A DNA stretch of 58,502 nt from Nostoc sp. KVJ20 (GCF_001712795.1 NZ_KV757543.1:1-58502), one strand, 5' to 3'; shown: positions 18,126-25,430, counted from the first letter of the stretch. Notes: generated by a model not told the origin, from the letters alone. Numbers and translations are program-made.

Positions 18126-18474
18126 GGGGAGAAGGGAAGAAACGGGAAAGTCGAATTTAGAATTTACCACCCAGCAGGCAAGGCAAGAAGGCGAACGCTT
18201 AACTTTGGGATTGAATCATGAACACGCTCTAAAGACTTGATAAAATTCTGAAAAGTCATAATTGTAGACAATTAAGATTGAATCAGACCATACTTGCAAC
18301 TTACTGGGATTCCCAATTTGGGAATCTGGAAGTTTCGTTGTAGATTCCACTTCGGTCTGGTCATGCAGGGATCGCTCTTTTTCCTCATTGACTTGCTCAA
18401 TATGACTGTGGTTTATATGCGTCGCTCTTTTTGGGATGTAAGCTAAAAGCACAAAAGATATGAGTTAACATCCT
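18126..18474. other. 349-bp intergenic region with an inverted repeat
   Basis: No gene. GATTCCCAATTTGGGAATC (about 18308-18326) is a strong hairpin, flanked more loosely by CAGACC (about 18287) and GGTCTG (about 18354). It may end the preceding operon or be a remnant of a small mobile element. Confidence 0.35.
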
Positions 18475-19263
18475 ATGCAGCAGTCCACAAAAGGCAATTA
18501 CCGGGATCTTTGGCGGCAGCTTGTTACTTTGGCTGCAATCTTTGGTGCTTTCGTTATCAACGTAGTATCGAACATTTTTCCGCTCAATGGACTCAGCATA
18601 GGGGAAATTTCCAATACTTTGTTTAAAAATGTCCTGATTATCCCTGCTAATTACGCCTTTGCTATTTGGGGGCTGATTTACCTTGGGTTGTTTGCTTTTG
18701 GGGTATACCAAGCTCTACCTGACCAACGAGATGACCCTGATTTACGTAAGACAGGTTATCTGTTGGTGATTGCCTGTGTTGCTCAAAGTATCTGGGTTTA
18801 TCTGTTTTTGTCTCGGCTGTTTGCTCTTTCTGTAATTGCAATGCTTTTGATTCTGTTGCCCCTGATTGCTGTCTATGTGCAGTTAGAAATTGGCAATAAG
18901 CGTGTACCTCGGCTCAAGAAATGGTGTATTCAGTTTCCGATTAGCATTTATCTAGGCTGGATTAGCGTGGCAACCATTGTCAACGTAGCGTGTGCCTTGT
19001 ATTTTCACGGGTGGAATGGTTGGGGGATTTCTGCTGTAATCTGGACTCTCATAATGTTATTGATAGCAACAGCAGTTGCAGCATTTATTGTCATCCAGCG
19101 TCGAGACATCGCTTATACAGGAGTAATACTCTGGGCATTGGTAGCGATCGCACTCAAACACTTTGATAACTCAATGCTCAGAAATGCTGCGTTGGTTTTG
19201 GCAATTGTCCTAGTTTTGACCGCTACGATTAACAGCTTACGCCCCCAACAAGAACATATTTAA
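18475..19263 (+). CDS. TspO/MBR-related tryptophan-rich sensory protein
   Basis: A 262-aa polytopic membrane protein with about 8 hydrophobic segments. NVLIIPANYAFAIWGLIYLG (about 51-70) matches the conserved P..YAF.IW..IY block of tryptophan-rich sensory proteins, and FHGWNGWGISAVIW is also Trp-rich. Family members bind porphyrins or other small ligands; the role here is unknown. It stands alone, leader to no operon. Confidence 0.7.
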   Translation: MQQSTKGNYRDLWRQLVTLAAIFGAFVINVVSNIFPLNGLSIGEISNTLFKNVLIIPANYAFAIWGLIYLGLFAFGVYQALPDQRDDPDLRKTGYLLVIACVAQSIWVYLFLSRLFALSVIAMLLILLPLIAVYVQLEIGNKRVPRLKKWCIQFPISIYLGWISVATIVNVACALYFHGWNGWGISAVIWTLIMLLIATAVAAFIVIQRRDIAYTGVILWALVAIALKHFDNSMLRNAALVLAIVLVLTATINSLRPQQEHI

Positions 19264-19532
19264 GTGCGATGGCGTACCCGCCCACTGTAGGCTCACGCCC
19301 AAAAATTAACATTCATTGATGATGTCCTCACTAGCACCCTATTGGCGTAATACACTCAAAGTAAGAAGTCGGGTAGTTGACCGTGGAATTATCAACACTA
19401 CAAGAACTGGGCAAGATGCGTTTGATACTCAATGGGTTTGAAAGGTGGAATGGTTGAGGGGAGCGATCGCACTGTGAGATAGCCACGTAATAGATGCTTG
19501 AATATAGAAGTTAACAAAAACCAATTATACCC

Positions 19533-19763
19533 ATGTCAGAAATTGAAAACTTAGGAGTGAGTGTAGAGGAATATTTGGATGGATTGGCAGCAGGGATTGA
19601 TGTTTTGGAATTGAAGCGGTTAGAAGCAAGGGGAATTCCCACAAACCTAGCTTTAGAAGTGATGGCGATTATGCCAAAGGTAATTGATGGCACGGCTACT
19701 CCTGAAGAGGTTGTCCGAGGGCTAATGATTATGTCGCCATCCTTAAGAGAGCAAATTGAATAG
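19533..19763 (+). CDS. Small acidic hypothetical protein
   Basis: A 76-aa, helical and acidic protein (VSVEEYLDGLAAGIDVLELKRLEA). No ribosome site of note. Upstream (19264-19532) is non-coding with HIP1 sites and a short gene remnant near 19383-19458. It is convergent with parB. Family not recognised. Confidence 0.55.
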   Translation: MSEIENLGVSVEEYLDGLAAGIDVLELKRLEARGIPTNLALEVMAIMPKVIDGTATPEEVVRGLMIMSPSLREQIE

Positions 19764-19785
19764 TTTCGAGAATTACCACATTGGT

Positions 19786-20748
19786 TTACTTTGGATTGTC
19801 GCCTTGCATCAGTGCATCCAACTGAGCTAACAACTTCTCTACTTTGGATTTTTTCTTCGGGTCATCCCACACTTTCGCTTTTTTGAAGCGTTGAAAAGTA
19901 TCATCAACGCGGCCTTTTATGGATGCTGATTCTGTTTGCTTTGATGACTCTGATTTAGACTGCTGCTCAATTTCTTGAATCTTACGCTTGATTTCAGTCA
20001 GTGAGAGGTTGTAGGCAATCGCATCTTCTAAGAGTTGTTTTCTTGTTTCTTTATCTTCAACCCGTGCGATCGCTCGTGCTTTAGTGTATTCGATTTGACC
20101 AGAACGCAGTACCTCTAGCACATCAGCAGGGAGATTGAGCAAAGGAATGCGGCTGACGCGAAAACTTTCAGCGCTGAATTTACCGATGGCTAAGAGGATA
20201 GATTCAATAGTTTCCATCTGACGGAAAACGTTTTCCGTCAAATCCAAGTTTCGCTTTTTGGCATTGGCAGCAGAGTTGAGGACGGAGATAACCTCGTTTG
20301 TGCTAACACCGAGTTCAATGCTCAAAAGTTCAAGTATTCCCTCAGTTTCTTCTACAGGATTTAGGTCTTCGCGCTGGAGATTTTCAACAAGCTGCACCTT
20401 AGAGGTGGTGATATCATCCATTTCGCGGATAACCACAGGGACTTCCGTTAGTCCTGCCATTGATGCGGCTCTATAGCGTCGTTCACCTGCAACCAATTCA
20501 TAATCACTTCCAGAGAGGGGTCGCACCAACAAAGGTTCGAGGATACCTAGCTCTTTAATTGAGCGTGATAGTTCCTCTAGTTTTTTAGGGTCAAAGTAGC
20601 GGCGGGGCTGTGAGGGAGGTAGTTTAATTAAGCTGATGGCAACAGTAGTTGGTGAATTAGCAGTACTTTGGGTTTGGTTAAAGCTTTCGCCTAGTAGGGC
20701 AGCTACACCTTTTAACTGGCTGGTATAGGGTTGGTCTTTTTTGCTCAC
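19786..20748 (-). CDS. parB: ParB partition protein
   Basis: A 320-aa ParB/Spo0J-type centromere-binding protein. The ParB N-domain covers about 35-130: KLPPSQPRRYFDPKKLEELS, then GILEPLLVRPL, then the nucleotide-binding GERRYRAA (about 87-94) and LVENLQREDLNPVEE. A helix-turn-helix region and a coiled, charged C-terminus follow. It overlaps parA by ATGA, giving a standard parAB operon. It should bind parS-like sites and spread or clamp with CTP, as known for the family. Confidence 0.9.
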   Translation of the reverse strand: MSKKDQPYTSQLKGVAALLGESFNQTQSTANSPTTVAISLIKLPPSQPRRYFDPKKLEELSRSIKELGILEPLLVRPLSGSDYELVAGERRYRAASMAGLTEVPVVIREMDDITTSKVQLVENLQREDLNPVEETEGILELLSIELGVSTNEVISVLNSAANAKKRNLDLTENVFRQMETIESILLAIGKFSAESFRVSRIPLLNLPADVLEVLRSGQIEYTKARAIARVEDKETRKQLLEDAIAYNLSLTEIKRKIQEIEQQSKSESSKQTESASIKGRVDDTFQRFKKAKVWDDPKKKSKVEKLLAQLDALMQGDNPK

Positions 20749-21512
20749 TGTAGTTTTTCTAAACTGAGGGCGATTTTTTTTAGTACAGCGACGGCAGGAT
20801 GTTTGGGATTATATACTGCTAAGGGTATGCGTGCCTCACTTGCATCAGCAAAGGCAATAGATTTAGGAATGGGTTCGTAAACCGTGGCCAGGGGTGAAAG
20901 TTGTTCTGTGATAGCTTTCATGGTTCTGCTTTCTTGGGCAGTACGTGCATCATACATTGTGGGGATGAAGCCAGCAATTGCAAGTGTTTTATTAGCACTT
21001 TTGCGGAGTGTGGCTACAGTTCTTAATAGTAAATCAGTTCCTTGAAAGGATTTGAACTGGCATTGAATAGGTACTAAGACATGGGTGGCTGCTACTAAGC
21101 TAATAACGCTGAGGATGCCTAAAGATGGAGGACAATCTATCAAAATAAAATCATAGTTGTCCAAGATAGGGGCAAGTGCATTTTTGAGGCGCATTTCCCG
21201 CATCAAGGCGGCAACCAGTTCAAGTTCAGCAGCACTTAAGTTGATGTTAGCTGGCACTAAACCCATGCTGTGAATCAGTTCAGGATGAATTGCTAACGGT
21301 TCTTCACCCACCACTGCTTCATAGACAGTTTTGGTGGTACTTTCCGGTTCTAACCCCATAAATGTTGTGAGTGACGCTTGGGGGTCAAGGTCTATCAGAA
21401 GAACGCGGTTTTTCTTTTTTTGAGCGAGGTGATAGCCCAAGTTCATTGTTAAACTTGTCTTTCCTACTCCCCCTGATTGATTAAATAGCGCAATAATACG
21501 GGTTTTGCTCAC
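20745..21512 (-). CDS. parA: ParA partition ATPase
   Basis: A 255-aa ParA/MinD-type ATPase. The deviant Walker A is NQSGGVGKTSLTMN (about 11-24); VLLIDLDPQASLTT (about 38-51) and FILIDCPPSLG (about 120-130) follow. No N-terminal helix-turn-helix, so it is the short (type Ib-like or chromosomal-like) form. The start is GTG at 21512. A promoter and short palindromes lie just upstream. Confidence 0.92.
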   Translation of the reverse strand: MSKTRIIALFNQSGGVGKTSLTMNLGYHLAQKKKNRVLLIDLDPQASLTTFMGLEPESTTKTVYEAVVGEEPLAIHPELIHSMGLVPANINLSAAELELVAALMREMRLKNALAPILDNYDFILIDCPPSLGILSVISLVAATHVLVPIQCQFKSFQGTDLLLRTVATLRKSANKTLAIAGFIPTMYDARTAQESRTMKAITEQLSPLATVYEPIPKSIAFADASEARIPLAVYNPKHPAVAVLKKIALSLEKLQ

Positions 21513-21522
21513 GAGTGATAAA

Positions 21523-21590
21523 TTACAGTTGTAATTAAAATGCCTCTAATACAGGCAGATTGTAGCTCTGGAATAAAGGTAATACAACTG
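21523..21590 (-). promoter_or_regulatory. parAB promoter with flanking operator-like palindromes
   Basis: On the minus strand TTGTAT (21587-21582), 17 bp, then TACAAT (21564-21559). TGCCT...AGGCA (21541-21557) sits at the expected start of transcription, and TTACAGTTGTAA (21523-21534) is just before the parA start. CAGTTGTA occurs again, inverted, over the -35 element. These are candidate ParA/ParB operators. Confidence 0.5.
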
Positions 21591-21885
21591 GAAACAGTAC
21601 ATTTATCACAAATTAAGGTTGTAAGAGCTGTAAGGTAGTTGTCAAGCTTCTTGGTCAGAAGACGATCGCACTTCTTTTGTTTTGTGCGATGCTTGACTCA
21701 AACAAAAAGGCGATCGCAGCAGGAAACACTAGATCGCCTTTCCTCTAAGAAAAATCGTTAGTTGAAAGCCTGAGCGATGCCTGCGGCGGCCTACGCCTAC
21801 ACAAAAAAATCCACCAAGGAGGTACTGCCCCTCCTATGTCTGTGTTATCAGCACAGCGCCTCACTTTTCGGCTTCAGGTGGAAGG
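21535..21885. other. Region between parAB and the tRNA array
   Basis: Non-coding. It holds the parAB promoter, one copy of the dispersed motif TTCTTAGAGGAAA (21739-21752, inverted) and the tRNA-array terminator. Confidence 0.5.
21802..21835 (-). terminator. Terminator of the tRNA array
   Basis: On the minus strand AGGAGG-GGCAGTA-CCTCCT is followed after six bases by ATTTTTTTG. It lies about 50 bp past the last tRNA gene. Confidence 0.6.
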
Positions 21886-21968
21886 CGGAAGATGGAGGAA
21901 TTGAACCCCCAGGTGTTACCCTGCTCTAGTTTTCAAGACTAGTTGCCCTCCCTTGAGCAGCATCTTCC
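21886..21968 (-). tRNA. tRNA-Ser(UGA)
   Basis: Acceptor GGAAGAT/ATCTTCC, anticodon loop CTTGAAA and a long class II variable arm. Last gene of the array. Confidence 0.92.
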
Positions 21969-21979
21969 ATATAAACAAG

Positions 21980-22056
21980 GGGTATCTGAGGAGACTTGAA
22001 CTCCCTAATGACTGGTTCCACAAACCAGCGCCGCGACCGCTTTGGCTTCAGATACC
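21980..22056 (-). tRNA. tRNA-His(GUG)
   Basis: Acceptor GGTATCT/AGATACC, anticodon GTG in a TTGTGGA loop, and C as discriminator base as usual for bacterial tRNA-His. Confidence 0.9.
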
Positions 22057-22061
22057 AAGAG

Positions 22062-22135
22062 TGGATACTGGTCGGATTTGAACCGACATCTTTCTGCTTG
22101 CAAGGCAGACGCTTTCCCAGTTAAGCTACAGACCC
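22062..22135 (-). tRNA. tRNA-Ala(UGC), acceptor stem with an extra base
   Basis: Anticodon TGC; the G3-U70 identity pair is present. The 3' acceptor strand is CAGTATCC against GGGTCTG, which pairs only if one T is bulged out. The extra base may make the tRNA poor or inactive. Confidence 0.85.
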
Positions 22136-22140
22136 ATGAG

Positions 22141-22213
22141 CAGGAGTGGTAGGGGTCGAACCTACATTGCTCGATTTAGAAGATCGATGCCTTATCCATT
22201 AGGCAACACTCCC
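22141..22213 (-). tRNA. tRNA-Arg(UCU)
   Basis: Acceptor GGGAGTG/CACTCCT, anticodon TCT, T-arm GTAGG/CCTAC. Confidence 0.92.
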
Positions 22214-22222
22214 ATAAATTGG

Positions 22223-22295
22223 TAGCCCTGGCAGGGATTGAACCTACGACTTCCTCTTTGTAAGAGAGGCACTCTCCCAACTGAGTTACAGGGCT
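22223..22295 (-). tRNA. tRNA-Val(UAC)
   Basis: Acceptor AGCCCTG/CAGGGCT, anticodon TAC; 3' CCA encoded at 22220-22222. Confidence 0.92.
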
Positions 22296-22300
22296 AAAAG

Positions 22301-22371
22301 AGCGATTGACGAGACTCGAACTCGTACCGTGAGTTTGGAAGACTCTGATGCTGCCATTACACCACAATCGC
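22301..22371 (-). tRNA. tRNA-Gly(UCC)
   Basis: Acceptor GCGATTG/CAATCGC, anticodon TCC, T-arm ACGAG/CTCGT. Confidence 0.92.
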
Positions 22372-22378
22372 ATTTGGG

Positions 22379-22452
22379 GGCTGGTGACAGGAGTTGAACC
22401 TGCAACTCATCGCTTACAAGGCAATTGCTCTGCCACATTGAGCTACACCAGC
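22379..22452 (-). tRNA. tRNA-Thr(UGU)
   Basis: Acceptor GCTGGTG/CACCAGC, anticodon TGT. Confidence 0.92.
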
Positions 22453-22458
22453 ATTTGG

Positions 22459-22533
22459 TAGCGGAGCCGGGATTTGAACCCGGTATGTGAAGGCTTATGA
22501 GACCCCAGAGCGCACCATAGCTCCATCTCCGCG
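22459..22533 (-). tRNA. tRNA-Met(CAU), first copy, mismatched 1-72 pair
   Basis: Anticodon CAT in a CTCATAA loop. The acceptor CGCGGAG/CTCCGCT leaves C1 opposite U72, an initiator-like unpaired end, but the three G-C pairs of initiator anticodon stems are absent: the stem GGGGT/GCCTT relies on G-U pairs. 3' CCA is encoded. Elongator, initiator-like or Ile2 identity is open. Confidence 0.85.
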
Positions 22534-22535
22534 AG

Positions 22536-22609
22536 TACCCCTGACAGGAATCGAACCTGCAACAAACCCGGTTTAAGCGGGCTACGTCTGCCAATTGCGT
22601 CACAGGGGT
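22536..22609 (-). tRNA. tRNA with Leu anticodon UAA but class I structure
   Basis: Acceptor ACCCCTG/CAGGGGT, anticodon TAA in CTTAAAC, but a 5-nt variable loop (TTGTT) instead of the long arm expected for bacterial tRNA-Leu. LeuRS recognition is doubtful. Confidence 0.85.
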
Positions 22610-22618
22610 AAAATTTGG

Positions 22619-22659
22619 TGGGCGCTACAGGAGTTGAACCTGTGGAGCGCCTGATTAAG
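22619..22659 (-). pseudogene. 3' half of a split tRNA-Lys(CUU)
   Basis: Holds the 3' anticodon stem (TCAGG), T-arm ACAGG/CCTGT and acceptor strand AGCGCCC with ACCA following. Its partner is 23232-23271: joined over the shared CTTAATCA they form a cloverleaf with acceptor GGGCGTT/AGCGCCC, D stem GCA/TGC and anticodon stem CCTGA/TCAGG around CTCTTAA. Confidence 0.85.
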
Positions 22660-22732
22660 TAGGCTATGTAGGGATCGAACCTACGCATCTTTCGCTTAAG
22701 AGGCGACTGCTTTACCACTTAGCTAATAGCCC
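22660..22732 (-). tRNA. tRNA-Lys(CUU), carried by the insertion
   Basis: Acceptor GGGCTAT/ATAGCCT, anticodon CTT in the same loop (CTCTTAA) as the split tRNA, T-arm GTAGG/CCTAC. Its last base touches the 8-bp repeat, and the HNH gene ends inside its 5' end. Confidence 0.9.
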
Positions 22733-23169
22733 AAGGCATCAGACTCAAAAGTTCTTATACTCCATCCACTACGCTTTGCAGTTGCTCTTCGATGACAGTT
22801 AGCGCATCGAACTTCACACTTTTCAATTTCTTTTGAAATGCTGTCAACACCCATTCCTGCATAAACCATTCTTGATATGCCATATTTCTTTTGTTGAATG
22901 TGATCGAATTCAAGAACGATGGGATCTGCCTCGCCACAGTCAACACACGGATGCGTTTTCAGATAGCTTAAAACGAATAACTTAGCAAGCTCACAGGCTT
23001 TCTCTTTGAACTTTCTCCTCTGCGGGTTTCTATCTGGAGTTCTTTGGTAATAGGAGAAGTTAATGCCTTTTACACATGCTTTGCAATAGACTTGTAGACC
23101 ATCTTTTTTCAAAGAGTTTCTACTAAATTCGCTAAGGAGTTTTTCCTCTTTGCACTTTGGACAAACCTT
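22723..23169 (-). CDS. HNH endonuclease within the tRNA array
   Basis: A 148-aa protein from GTG at 23169 (AGAGG upstream); a TTG at 23205 would add 12 residues. The start is a zinc-knuckle part (VCPKCKEEKLLSEF and YCKAC). The HNH core is PCVDCGEADPIVLEFDHI, then a Glu-rich helix, then CEVRCANCHRRATAKR, with the zinc Cys pairs and DH present. The architecture is that of small phage or intron-type HNH proteins. Its last codons overlap the tRNA-Lys(CUU) gene. A homing-type role in spreading the insertion into tRNA-Lys genes is inferred from position. Confidence 0.8.
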   Translation of the reverse strand, partial: KVCPKCKEEKLLSEFSRNSLKKDGLQVYCKACVKGINFSYYQRTPDRNPQRRKFKEKACELAKLFVLSYLKTHPCVDCGEADPIVLEFDHIQQKKYGISRMVYAGMGVDSISKEIEKCEVRCANCHRRATAKRSGWSIRTFESDALGY

Positions 23170-23215
23170 CACCGAATGCAACCTCTTCAATTTGTTACAT
23201 CTCAACCCCAGTTTA

Positions 23216-23242
23216 ACTCTTAATCTAAATTTGATTAAGAGT
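23216..23242. repeat. 10-bp perfect hairpin at the insertion junction
   Basis: ACTCTTAATC and GATTAAGAGT with a 7-nt loop. One arm is the anticodon-loop sequence of the split tRNA itself, so the insertion begins with an inverted copy of its target. Confidence 0.8.
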
Positions 23243-23271
23243 CAGGAGCATAACCGTTCTGCCAAACGCCC
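23232..23271 (-). pseudogene. 5' half of a split tRNA-Lys(CUU)
   Basis: Acceptor strand GGGCGTT, D-arm GCA...TGC and anticodon stem and loop CCTGACTCTTAA, followed by TCA and then foreign sequence. Partner of 22619-22659. Confidence 0.85.
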
Positions 23272-23280
23272 AGGATTTGG

Positions 23281-23353
23281 TGGGTCGCCAGAGACTCGAA
23301 CTCTGATCACTCCGCTTAAAAGGCGGGAACTCTAGCCATTGAGCTAACGACCC
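23281..23353 (-). tRNA. tRNA-Lys(UUU)
   Basis: Acceptor GGGTCGT/GCGACCC, anticodon TTT, 3' CCA encoded at 23278-23280. Confidence 0.92.
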
Positions 23354-23358
23354 ACGAA

Positions 23359-23432
23359 TCCGAGTGGTAGGATTTGAACCCACGACCGCCTGTTCCCAAA
23401 ACAGGAGTGCTGCCAAGCTACACCACACCCGG
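23359..23432 (-). tRNA. tRNA-Pro(UGG)
   Basis: Acceptor CCGGGTG/CACTCGG, anticodon TGG in TTTGGGA. Confidence 0.9.
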
Positions 23433-23436
23433 ATAA

Positions 23437-23511
<75 letters not shown>

Positions 23512-23518
23512 ATATTGG

Positions 23519-23593
23519 TACTCCTGATGGGATTTGAACCCACACACAGACTGTTTTTGAGACAGCCGCCTCTTCCAATTGGGCTACAGGAGT
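23519..23593 (-). tRNA. tRNA with Leu anticodon CAA but class I structure
   Basis: Acceptor ACTCCTG/CAGGAGT, anticodon CAA in CTCAAAA, short variable loop, 3' CCA encoded at 23516-23518. Same D-arm type as the UAG tRNA, so the two probably arose by duplication. Confidence 0.85.
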
Positions 23594-23602
23594 ATACATA
23601 GG

Positions 23603-23676
23603 CTGGGAAGGAAGGAATCGAACCCTCAAACTTCGCATTCAAAGTGCGACGGCTTTGCCTGTTTGCCTACTTCCCA
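23603..23676 (-). tRNA. tRNA-Gln(UUG)
   Basis: Acceptor TGGGAAG/CTTCCCA, anticodon TTG in CTTTGAA, G discriminator. Confidence 0.9.
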
Positions 23677-23684
23677 ATAAATGG

Positions 23685-23756
<72 letters not shown>

Positions 23757-23765
23757 ATGTGCCAG

Positions 23766-23839
23766 TCCCCCAGATCCGGATTGAACGGATGACCTCCTGT
23801 TCTTCAGACAGGCGCTACTACCAACTGAGCTACCGGGGG
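23766..23839 (-). tRNA. tRNA-Phe(GAA)
   Basis: Acceptor CCCCCGG paired with CTGGGGG, anticodon GAA, A discriminator. Confidence 0.92.
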
Positions 23840-23845
23840 ATAAGG

Positions 23846-23919
23846 CGAGAACGGAGAGACTTGAACTCTCAATCTTCAGTTTCGTAATCTGAGATGTTAT
23901 CCAGTTACACCACGTTCTC
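23846..23919 (-). tRNA. tRNA-Arg(ACG)
   Basis: Acceptor GAGAACG/CGTTCTC, anticodon ACG in TTACGAA; inosine at 34 would be expected. Confidence 0.92.
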
Positions 23920-23925
23920 ACGCAG

Positions 23926-24010
23926 CGGAGAGAGAGGGAGTTGAACCCACAGTGGACTTACATCCACGACTGTTTAGCAAACAGCTTGCCCTGCCAATAG
24001 CAATCTCTCC
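23926..24010 (-). tRNA. tRNA-Ser(GCU)
   Basis: Acceptor GGAGAGA/TCTCTCC, anticodon GCT, long variable arm (GTGGA/TCCAC): proper class II. Confidence 0.92.
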
Positions 24011-24014
24011 ATAA

Positions 24015-24096
24015 TGGGCCGGGCTGGAATTGAACCAGCAACACTGAACGCGGCGGTTTTACAGACCGTTACCTACACCAATAGGTGAGCCGACCC
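24015..24096 (-). tRNA. tRNA-Tyr(GUA)
   Basis: Acceptor GGGTCGG against CCGGCCC, anticodon GTA, class II variable arm. Confidence 0.92.
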
Positions 24097-24102
24097 ATGA
24101 GG

Positions 24103-24176
24103 CAGTGCCGACGGGAGTTGAACCCGCAAACCCAGGATTGAAAGACCTGTGGCTTTACCAATTTGCCTACGGCACC
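24103..24176 (-). tRNA. tRNA-Glu(UUC)
   Basis: Acceptor GGTGCCG/CGGCACT (first pair G-U), anticodon TTC, G discriminator. Glu tRNA also feeds tetrapyrrole synthesis in cyanobacteria, but a plasmid copy need not. Confidence 0.9.
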
Positions 24177-24181
24177 ACAAA

Positions 24182-24252
24182 CGCAGAGACTAGGATTTGA
24201 ACCTAGAACAACAGTTTTGGAGACTGTGATGTTGCCGTTACACCATCCCTGC
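24182..24252 (-). tRNA. tRNA-Trp(CCA)
   Basis: Acceptor GCAGGGA against TCTCTGC, anticodon CCA in CTCCAAA, G discriminator. Confidence 0.9.
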
Positions 24253-24258
24253 ATTTGG

Positions 24259-24332
24259 TAGCAGTGGCGAGAGTCGAACTCGCATATACCAAGTTATGAG
24301 CTTGGGGCTTTGCCGTAAATCGCTACACTGCA
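24259..24332 (-). tRNA. tRNA-Met(CAU), second copy, mismatched 1-72 pair
   Basis: Acceptor TGCAGTG/CACTGCT leaves U1 opposite U72; anticodon stem CCAAG/CTTGG; anticodon CAT; 3' CCA encoded at 24256-24258. It could be Met or Ile2 (lysidine-modified). Confidence 0.85.
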
Positions 24333-24340
24333 ACGTTTGG

Positions 24341-24411
24341 AGTCCAGGGCGAGAATTGAACTCGCACAGTCGGTTTTGCAGACCAACACCCTACCATTAG
24401 GCGACCTGGAC
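24341..24411 (-). tRNA. tRNA-Cys(GCA)
   Basis: Acceptor GTCCAGG/CCTGGAC, anticodon GCA, U discriminator as usual for tRNA-Cys, 3' CCA encoded. Confidence 0.92.
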
Positions 24412-24417
24412 ATACTA

Positions 24418-24491
24418 CGAGGACGACAGGAATCGAACCTGTGACCACTTGCCTCGGAAACAAGCGCTCTTTCCGACTGAGCTACATCCTC
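24418..24491 (-). tRNA. tRNA-Arg(CCG)
   Basis: Acceptor GAGGATG/CGTCCTC, anticodon CCG in TTCCGAG. Confidence 0.9.
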
Positions 24492-24497
24492 ATTTGG

Positions 24498-24571
24498 AAG
24501 CCTTGACGGGAGTTGCACCCGCTTCTCTCTGACTGAGAATCAGAACGACTTGTCTATTTGTCCACAAGGCT
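24498..24571 (-). tRNA. tRNA-Glu(CUC)-like, altered T-loop
   Basis: Acceptor AGCCTTG/CAAGGCT, anticodon CTC in TTCTCAG, 3' CCA encoded. The T-loop reads TGCAACT instead of TTCAACT, so the invariant base 55 is G; folding or modification may suffer. Confidence 0.8.
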
Positions 24572-24574
24572 ACA

Positions 24575-24650
24575 CGGGGATGATGAGATTTGAACTCACG
24601 GTCTTTCGCTCGACAGGCGACTGCTTTAAACCAGACTAAGCTACACCCCC
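24575..24650 (-). tRNA. tRNA-Asp(GUC)
   Basis: Acceptor GGGGGTG against CATCCCC, anticodon GTC, G discriminator. First gene of the array, about 85 bp from its promoter. Confidence 0.92.
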
Positions 24651-24736
24651 ACGTTGGATGGCAATTATTTAGTTTTCATGGTTCAGAAGTGTTTGCGCTA
24701 TGCCTTTTTGAGAGGCTGTAGTGCTTCACTACATTT

Positions 24737-24765
24737 ATACTACATAATGTATTACAAGATGTCAA
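24737..24765 (-). promoter_or_regulatory. Promoter of the tRNA array
   Basis: On the minus strand TTGACA (24765-24760), exactly 17 bp, then TAGTAT (24742-24737). The sequence TGTAGTAT occurs over the -10 and again about 10 bp upstream of the -35; the same octamer recurs near 25680 and 25715, so it may be an operator. Confidence 0.7.
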
Positions 24766-24794
24766 GGGCATACTACAAACTTTTTGAAAGAACT

Positions 24795-24833
24795 GAGAGG
24801 GCAGTGTTACGTAATCGAGCTTATTGCCCTCTC
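24795..24833 (-). terminator. Hairpin after the HNH gene
   Basis: GAGAGGGCA/TGCCCTCTC, a 9-bp stem with a 21-nt loop, 20 bp past the stop of the HNH gene and upstream of the tRNA promoter. The following T-run is weak. Confidence 0.5.
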
Positions 24834-24852
24834 TGACTAGGTTTGAAGTTAA

Positions 24853-25374
24853 TTACTCGTTCTCACTCAGGCGTTGTGCGTTCCAAAACTGTTCAGCAAA
24901 TCCTACTGCTGGGTGAATTGGGGCTTTAGGCTTACTTTTGAGAACCATTCCAGCTTCATGAGGTAAGCGATCGCTCTTGATTGAATTACACTTCTCACAC
25001 GCCGTTACAACGTTGTCCCAGGTATGCTGTCCACCCTTAGAGCGGGGAATCACATGGTCAAGTGTTAAATGCTTGGTGCTACCGCAGTATTGGCAGGTGT
25101 GGTTGTCTCGCTTGAGTACTTCACGCCGATTTACAGGTGGTACTTTCCAGTGGCGTTCGGGATTACCAACGGTCAAGCGAATATGTTCAGGAACTTGTAG
25201 TACGACGCTGGGTGAACGAACTTCCCACTGCTTTGTACTGCCAAAATCCAACGACTCAGCCTGACCAGTAACTAACAGCACGATTGCTCGTTTGATGTTG
25301 ATACGTGCCAGTGGTAGGTAGTTCTTAGAGAACACCACCACCGAATTTTGTAATATATGTGGTTGAGCTTGCAT
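24853..25374 (-). CDS. HNH endonuclease
   Basis: A 173-aa protein from ATG at 25374 (GAGGAG 11 bp upstream; a GTG at 25386 overlaps that site). The HNH domain is at about 85-135: REVLKRDNHTCQYCGSTKHL, LDHVIPRSKGG, then N.V.AC..CN..K. The N-terminal part (about 10-75) has VVVFSKNYLPLARINIKRAI, the usual partner domain in this common cyanobacterial family. Cellular target unknown. A strong terminator separates it from the gene upstream. Confidence 0.85.
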   Translation of the reverse strand: MQAQPHILQNSVVVFSKNYLPLARINIKRAIVLLVTGQAESLDFGSTKQWEVRSPSVVLQVPEHIRLTVGNPERHWKVPPVNRREVLKRDNHTCQYCGSTKHLTLDHVIPRSKGGQHTWDNVVTACEKCNSIKSDRLPHEAGMVLKSKPKAPIHPAVGFAEQFWNAQRLSENE

Positions 25375-25393
25375 CACTGAATTCACTCCTCAA

Positions 25394-25430
25394 AAAATAA
25401 CCCCCGCCTCTGAGATTCAGGAGCGGGGGT
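25394..25430 (-). terminator. Strong rho-independent terminator
   Basis: On the minus strand ACCCCCGC...GCGGGGGT is followed by TATTTTTTG. It ends the 72-aa gene at 25453 and precedes the HNH gene. Confidence 0.8.

Larger units (their letters stand above)
22652..23239 (-). mobile_element. 580-bp insertion in a tRNA-Lys anticodon arm, with HNH gene and replacement tRNA
   Basis: Direct repeats CTTAATCA at 22652-22659 and 23232-23239 (minus-strand reading) bound the segment. It contains a hairpin at its entry side (ACTCTTAATC / GATTAAGAGT, 23216-23242), an HNH gene (22723-23169) and a complete tRNA-Lys(CUU). Without it the two tRNA halves join perfectly. There is too little non-coding sequence for a normal group I intron core. 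Confidence 0.8.

Noticed and set aside
18397..18711. 104-codon minus-strand frame overlapping the TspO-like gene
   Set aside because: The plus strand codes for a clear membrane family over the same bases.
22652..23239. Group I intron or spliceable intron in a tRNA gene
   Set aside because: The non-coding part of the insert is under 100 bp and there is no intron core; the presence of a second complete tRNA inside also argues against a normal intron.
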